Below the pieces are notes generated by a model. The model was given only the letters and a program-made list of their open reading frames with translations, searched no databases and had not been told where the DNA came from. Position numbers and translations under genes: made by a program. 64,000 nt of DNA, taken from positions 77,526 through 141,525 of the forward strand of contig UQYK01000001.1 of the NCBI GenBank assembly GCA_900545285.1, given 5' to 3'. The DNA comes from an uncultured Ruminococcus sp. (lineage in GTDB: Bacteria; Bacillota; Clostridia; Oscillospirales; Ruminococcaceae). Within the stretch, counting starts at the first letter, position 1. Each line of letters starts with the position of its first letter. This document shows positions 60,175 to 64,000 of this stretch, in pieces.

Positions 60175-61371
60175 TTAGTCCACTAGATGGAAGCCGGCTT
60201 CCATCAGTGCACCACGGATTTCCTGAATGTGGGCATAGTCTCTCGTCTCCATGGTGATGCGCAGGAAGCAGCCGTTGATGTCGCTGCCCTCGTTGGCGCG
60301 CTCGTGGTGGATGGAGATGACGTTTCCGCCCAGATCTGCGATAATCCGGGAAACATCTTTCAGCTGACCCGGCTTGTCCAGCAGCTCAATGTTGAGCATG
60401 CAGCTTCTGCCGGACATGAGCAGGCCGCGCTTGATCACACGGGACAGGATGGTCACGTCGATATTACCGCCGGAAACCAGGCAAACAACCTTTTTACCCT
60501 CTACCGGTACCTTGTGGAACATTGCGGCAGCCACGGAAGCAGCGCCTGCGCCCTCTGCGATCAGTTTCTGCTTTTCGATCAGTGCCAGAATTGCAGCAGA
60601 GATTTCATCATCAGTAACAGTGACAATTTCATCCACATACTGCTTGACATATTCGAAGGTGTGCGGGCCGGGTTCCTTAACAGCAATGCCGTCGGCAATG
60701 GTGGAAACGGAATCCAGACAGGTGATCTTGTCGTTGTGGATGGACTCATACATGCTTGGTGCACCGCTTGCCTGTACGCCGTATACCTTGATATTCGGGT
60801 TCAGCTGCTTGATGGCAAATGCCACGCCGGAGATCAGTCCGCCGCCGCCGATGGGGACGATTACCGCATCCACATCCGGCATCTGGTCGAGGATTTCCAG
60901 GCCAATGGTGCCCTGGCCGGCAATGACGTTTTCATTGTCGAAGGGGTGCACAAAGGTGTAGTTGTGTTCTTTCTGGAGTTCTACTGCCTTGTTGTAGGCA
61001 TCATCATAGACGCCCTTGACCATGCAGACCTCTGCACCGTAGCTCTTAGTTGCTTCTACCTTAGAAATCGGTGCGCCGTCCGGCAGGCAGATGAGCGCCT
61101 TCATGTGGTTCTTGGCCGCAGCCAGCGCCACACCCTGGGCGTGATTGCCGGCAGAGCAGGCGATAACACCCCGCGCCTTTTCTTCTTCTGTCAGCTGGGA
61201 CATCATGTAATAGGCACCACGGACTTTAAAAGAACCGGTGACCTGGAGATTTTCTGTTTTTAAAAACAGATCACAGTCCGGACACAGCTTCGGTGCCTGG
61301 ATCAGATCAGTTTTCCGGATCACGCTCCGGAGCACATGGCTTGCTTGATAGATTTTATCCAATGTCAGCAT
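60175..61371 (-). CDS. ilvA: Threonine ammonia-lyase with ACT domain
   Basis: It deaminates threonine to 2-oxobutyrate, leading to isoleucine or to propionate. The 398-residue protein has the PLP lysine in VTGSFKVRGAYY, ACSAGNHAQGVALAA, the glycine-rich phosphate loop PIGGGGLISG and a single C-terminal ACT domain (~320-398, SCMLNIELLDKPGQLKDVSRI). The short ACT form may be either biosynthetic or TdcB-like catabolic. Its neighbours ridA and leuB favour amino-acid metabolism. It starts 27 nt after the ATPase gene. Confidence 0.93.
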   Translation of the reverse strand: MLTLDKIYQASHVLRSVIRKTDLIQAPKLCPDCDLFLKTENLQVTGSFKVRGAYYMMSQLTEEEKARGVIACSAGNHAQGVALAAAKNHMKALICLPDGAPISKVEATKSYGAEVCMVKGVYDDAYNKAVELQKEHNYTFVHPFDNENVIAGQGTIGLEILDQMPDVDAVIVPIGGGGLISGVAFAIKQLNPNIKVYGVQASGAPSMYESIHNDKITCLDSVSTIADGIAVKEPGPHTFEYVKQYVDEIVTVTDDEISAAILALIEKQKLIAEGAGAASVAAAMFHKVPVEGKKVVCLVSGGNIDVTILSRVIKRGLLMSGRSCMLNIELLDKPGQLKDVSRIIADLGGNVISIHHERANEGSDINGCFLRITMETRDYAHIQEIRGALMEAGFHLVD

Positions 61372-61398
61372 GGATAGGACTTCCTTTCCAGAATAAGT

Positions 61399-62586
61399 TT
61401 ATGACCGCTGTGTCAGAAGCTGGTCGATGAGCTGCTTTGCAGCGCGGGCACTTCTGCCGCTTTTTTGGAGGGCGAACTGTTCTGCCTGTGCGTCCAGTTC
61501 CTCCGGGGTAATGTCCAGGCCGTTTTGTTCTGCCAGAGCATGGACGATTTCCAGATACAGGTTCTTCTGCGGCCGGCTGTAGGTGATGGTGATGCCGAAC
61601 CGCTCTGACAGGGAGATGCGTTCCTGTACGGTATCGTTGGAGTGCTTGTCGCTGCCGTCGTCAAAGGTTTCCTTGACCAGATGGCGGCGGTTGCTGGTGG
61701 CATAGATGACAGTATTCCGCATTCTGGCGGCGATGCTGCCCTCCAGCGTTGCTTTCAGTGTGCCGAAGTTGGGGTCGTCCTCAGAGAAGGTGAGGTCATC
61801 AATAAAGAGAATAAACTTCAAAGGATTCCGGCATAGGTGATCCATAATCTGGGGAATGTAGCAGAGCTGATCCTTGTTGAGCTCAATCAGCCGCAGACCA
61901 TCGTCCTTGAACGCGTTGGCGATTGCCTTGACAGTAGCCGATTTGCCCGTGCCGGCATCTCCGGCGAGGAGGACGTTGGAGGCATACTTGCCTGCCAGCA
62001 GCGCCTTTGTGTTTTCCACAACAATACCGCGTTCCCGTTCATATCCCACCATCTGTTTCAGAGAGATGGGATCGGGGTACTGTACCGGCACCAGATCGCC
62101 GCTGGCGCCTACTGTAAACATATGATGCCGCGCATAGATGCCATAGCCGTGCTTTTCAATTTCTGCCACGCGCTGGGTGTACAGAGCATCCAGGTCTGTC
62201 TTGTGGGTCTGCCATGCCGGCAGGGGAATGCTGGTCTGCATTTCTGCCTGAATCATGGCCGGGGTCAGCATTGCAATCCGGTTCAGGAGTTTCAGTTCCG
62301 TATGCAGACAGGTTTCCATATTGGGGGAAATTTCCTCTCTGGCACCGGCACGCTGGACATAAACGTTTTCGTGTTCCAGAACGATCTGTTCCAGATAGCC
62401 GGTGAGGTCGTCCGCCCGCTCATACAGAGCGGAGACCATGGCGCTGTAAAAGCGGATTTGTGCGGGTGTGTTCTCCTTGTCGGTGTGGCAGAACTGCATC
62501 AGTGCCCGGATTACAGGATCCTGCTGCAAACTGCGGAAAATGACAAGGGCATCCAGCCCGTATCCGATTTCTTCTCTGGGAGTCAT
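61399..62586 (-). CDS. DUF815-type AAA+ ATPase
   Basis: A 395-residue protein with a helical N-terminal half and a C-terminal AAA+ ATPase of the DUF815 kind: QMVGYERERGIVVENTKALL, Walker A LLAGDAGTGKSATVKAIAN, Walker B ILFIDDLTFSEDDPNFGTLK, sensor region IYATSNRRHLVKE and RISLSERFG. The cellular role of DUF815 is not established. ATG 62586 is preferred, since the purine tract GAAAGAG lies 9 nt upstream of it but directly abuts the alternative ATG 62595. It sits between leuB and ilvA on the same strand. Confidence 0.82.
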   Translation of the reverse strand: MTPREEIGYGLDALVIFRSLQQDPVIRALMQFCHTDKENTPAQIRFYSAMVSALYERADDLTGYLEQIVLEHENVYVQRAGAREEISPNMETCLHTELKLLNRIAMLTPAMIQAEMQTSIPLPAWQTHKTDLDALYTQRVAEIEKHGYGIYARHHMFTVGASGDLVPVQYPDPISLKQMVGYERERGIVVENTKALLAGKYASNVLLAGDAGTGKSATVKAIANAFKDDGLRLIELNKDQLCYIPQIMDHLCRNPLKFILFIDDLTFSEDDPNFGTLKATLEGSIAARMRNTVIYATSNRRHLVKETFDDGSDKHSNDTVQERISLSERFGITITYSRPQKNLYLEIVHALAEQNGLDITPEELDAQAEQFALQKSGRSARAAKQLIDQLLTQRS

Positions 62587-62625
62587 ATGGGTCATCTCTT
62601 TCGACTATTTTTATAAGAATACTGC

Positions 62626-63711
62626 TTACTTCAGCAGTGCAATGATCTTTTCGGTGCACTCCGTGCAGGACAGCGGTGTTACGCCCTCGCCAGCCAGATC
62701 GGCAGTGCGGTAGCCTGCATTCAGATATGCGTCCACAGCATCTTCGATTGCCTGTGCCTCTTCCATGAGGTCGAAGGAATAGCGGAGCATCATGGCTGCG
62801 GAGAGAATGGTTGCGATGGGGTTTGCCTTGTTCTGTCCGGCGATATCCGGTGCGGAACCGTGAATCGGCTCGTACATGCCACGCTTGGTGGCACCCAGAG
62901 AAGCCGACGGCAGCATACCGATAGAACCGGTGATCTGGGAAGCTTCATCGGACAGAATGTCGCCGAACATATTGGAGGTGACAACTACATCGAACTGTCT
63001 CGGATTCTTGACCAGCTGCATTGCTGCGTTGTCTACCAGCATATCGGTGAGGGTGACGTCCGGATAGTCCTTTGCCACTTCGTGAACCACTTCACGCCAC
63101 AGACGGGAGCTTTCCAGAACGTTTGCCTTGTCGATGCTGATGACATTCTTGTTCCGCTTCTGTGCAGTCTCAAAAGCCACGCGTGCGATACGCTCTACTT
63201 CCATCTTGCTGTAGCACTCGGTGTCATATGCTTCTTCGCCGTACTTGCCCTCGCGTCTGCCCCGTTCGCCGAAGTAGATGCCGCCGGTCAGCTCACGTAC
63301 CATCATGATGTCGAAGCCCTTTGCCACGATGTCTTCCCGCAGGGGGCAGTCGCCTTTCAGAGCCGGATACAGCTTTGCCGGACGGAGGTTGGTGAACAGT
63401 CCCAGAGCCTCACGGATTCCCAGCAGAGCCTTTTCCGGACGGAGATGCGGCGGCATCTGATCCCACTTGTTGTGACCGACTGCACCGCCCACAGCGCCCA
63501 GCAGGACACTGTCGCTTGCCAGACAGCCGTCAATGGTCTCTTTCGGCAGGGGAATGCCGGTGGCATCGATCGCACAGCCGCCGATGAGGTACGGGGTGCA
63601 GGTGAAGGTGTGACCGTATTTCTCGCCGATCTTGTGGAGAACAGCCACAGCACTGTCTACGATCTCCGGACCGATACCGTCGCCCCGAAGCAATGCAATG
63701 TTAAAATTCAT
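62626..63711 (-). CDS. leuB: 3-isopropylmalate dehydrogenase
   Basis: It oxidatively decarboxylates 3-isopropylmalate to 2-oxoisocaproate in leucine synthesis. The 361-residue protein begins [18 protein letters not shown] and has [13 protein letters not shown], the conserved [37 protein letters not shown] and [22 protein letters not shown] precedes ATG 63711. leuA, leuC and leuD are not in the window. It leads a minus-strand run leuB-DUF815-ilvA-ridA. Confidence 0.97.
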   Translation of the reverse strand: MNFNIALLRGDGIGPEIVDSAVAVLHKIGEKYGHTFTCTPYLIGGCAIDATGIPLPKETIDGCLASDSVLLGAVGGAVGHNKWDQMPPHLRPEKALLGIREALGLFTNLRPAKLYPALKGDCPLREDIVAKGFDIMMVRELTGGIYFGERGRREGKYGEEAYDTECYSKMEVERIARVAFETAQKRNKNVISIDKANVLESSRLWREVVHEVAKDYPDVTLTDMLVDNAAMQLVKNPRQFDVVVTSNMFGDILSDEASQITGSIGMLPSASLGATKRGMYEPIHGSAPDIAGQNKANPIATILSAAMMLRYSFDLMEEAQAIEDAVDAYLNAGYRTADLAGEGVTPLSCTECTEKIIALLK

Positions 63712-63793
63712 GGGAAAGACTCCTTTTTGTTTCCTTTGGTTTGGCGGAACAAATCATCTGGATAGCCACATTTGTTCCGCAAATACTCTTTCA

Positions 63794-63821
63794 TTATACA
63801 CCAAAGCTGTGAAGATTACAA
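63794..63821 (-). promoter_or_regulatory. Promoter of leuB
   Basis: On the minus strand TTGTAA (63821-63816), a 16-nt spacer and TATAAT (63799-63794). No T-box or leader peptide fits in the 80-nt leader. Confidence 0.75.
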
Positions 63822-63898
63822 GGTTTTTGTGAAAATTCTGCATTTCGCCACAAAAAAGCCGGTGCGGAGGGGGCTGTGTCGGTGATTTTGGTTGTGGA

Positions 63899-63927
63899 TT
63901 GACTTGGTTGGGGCTGTATGGTATAAT
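63899..63927 (+). promoter_or_regulatory. Sigma-A-type promoter of the right-edge gene
   Basis: TTGACT (63899-63904), a 17-nt spacer and TATAAT (63922-63927), 39 nt before the start codon at 63967. Confidence 0.85.
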
Positions 63928-63966
63928 GAAAGTATGGTAAATCGAAATTTATAAAGGAGAATATTG

Positions 63967-64000
63967 ATGAAACTATTTTTATGTTCGCACTTTTCAAGTG
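63967..64000 (+). CDS. 5' end of a gene, possibly S51 peptidase E-like
   Basis: Only the first eleven codons (MKLFLCSHFSS) are in the window, behind AAAGGAG and a good promoter. This start resembles those of class I glutamine amidotransferase-like peptidase E (S51) proteins, but so few residues cannot prove it. Confidence 0.4.
   Translation, partial: MKLFLCSHFSS

Overview
The window reads as chromosomal DNA of a Gram-positive anaerobic Firmicute of the Oscillospiraceae, most likely a gut or rumen Ruminococcus-type organism. The evidence is a SCIFF peptide with its radical-SAM maturase next to yajC, ferredoxin-linked redox enzymes (NfnAB and a VOR-type 2-oxoacid oxidoreductase), two secreted proteins with dockerin-like C-termini, a von Willebrand A protein with an SPKTG cell-wall anchor, and a clostridial housekeeping gene order. 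No prophage, IS transposase, CRISPR array, tRNA or rRNA gene was seen. The assignment to genus is inference.

Positions 1-24,367 (all plus strand) are housekeeping genes in long, tightly packed runs. They are the tail of rplT, an SpoU rRNA methyltransferase, dprA, topA, trmFO, plsX, rnc, an Elp3-like radical SAM protein, a C39-like secreted protein, smc, ftsY, rdgB, yhbY, nadD, yqeK, an LCP cell-wall ligase, rsfS, leuS, rpsU (with its own promoter and structured leader), yqeG, aroQ and pepP. Positions 24,491-29,259 hold a lipoprotein, efp, a zinc-ribbon acidic protein and nfnAB. Positions 29,356-33,644 hold yajC, a TIGR04086-like membrane protein, the SCIFF ranthipeptide system (scfA, scfB) and the VWA surface protein.

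Positions 33,721-38,352 (minus strand) are the riboflavin operon ribD-ribE-ribBA-ribH plus a HAD phosphatase, under a strong promoter, an FMN riboswitch and an intrinsic terminator. The plus strand then carries a membrane-linked XRE regulator, fabH, an acyl-CoA ligase-like protein, a P-loop ATPase, a 2x[4Fe-4S] ferredoxin and vorBAC. Together fabH, the ligase and the oxidoreductase could form a branched-chain volatile fatty acid utilisation module.

Positions 46,043-55,184 look accessory and partly decayed. They contain a dockerin-like secreted protein broken by an in-frame TAG, a DUF3592-like membrane protein, a frameshifted M20 dipeptidase, a D-lactate-dehydrogenase-type enzyme, a small membrane protein, a MITE-like repeat, an MscS channel, an orphan promoter followed by tandem terminators (candidate small RNA), a large dockerin protein and a MATE exporter. 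Positions 55,544-63,821 contain a three-hairpin RNA leader before a small DUF6514-like gene, then minus-strand rarA, glyA, a lipoprotein, ridA, ilvA, a DUF815 ATPase and leuB. The window ends 34 nt into a plus-strand gene.

Many promoters fit the sigma-A consensus with 17-nt spacers, and intrinsic terminators are abundant, so transcription units can be drawn with some confidence. Protein functions come from motif recognition by eye, not from database searches.
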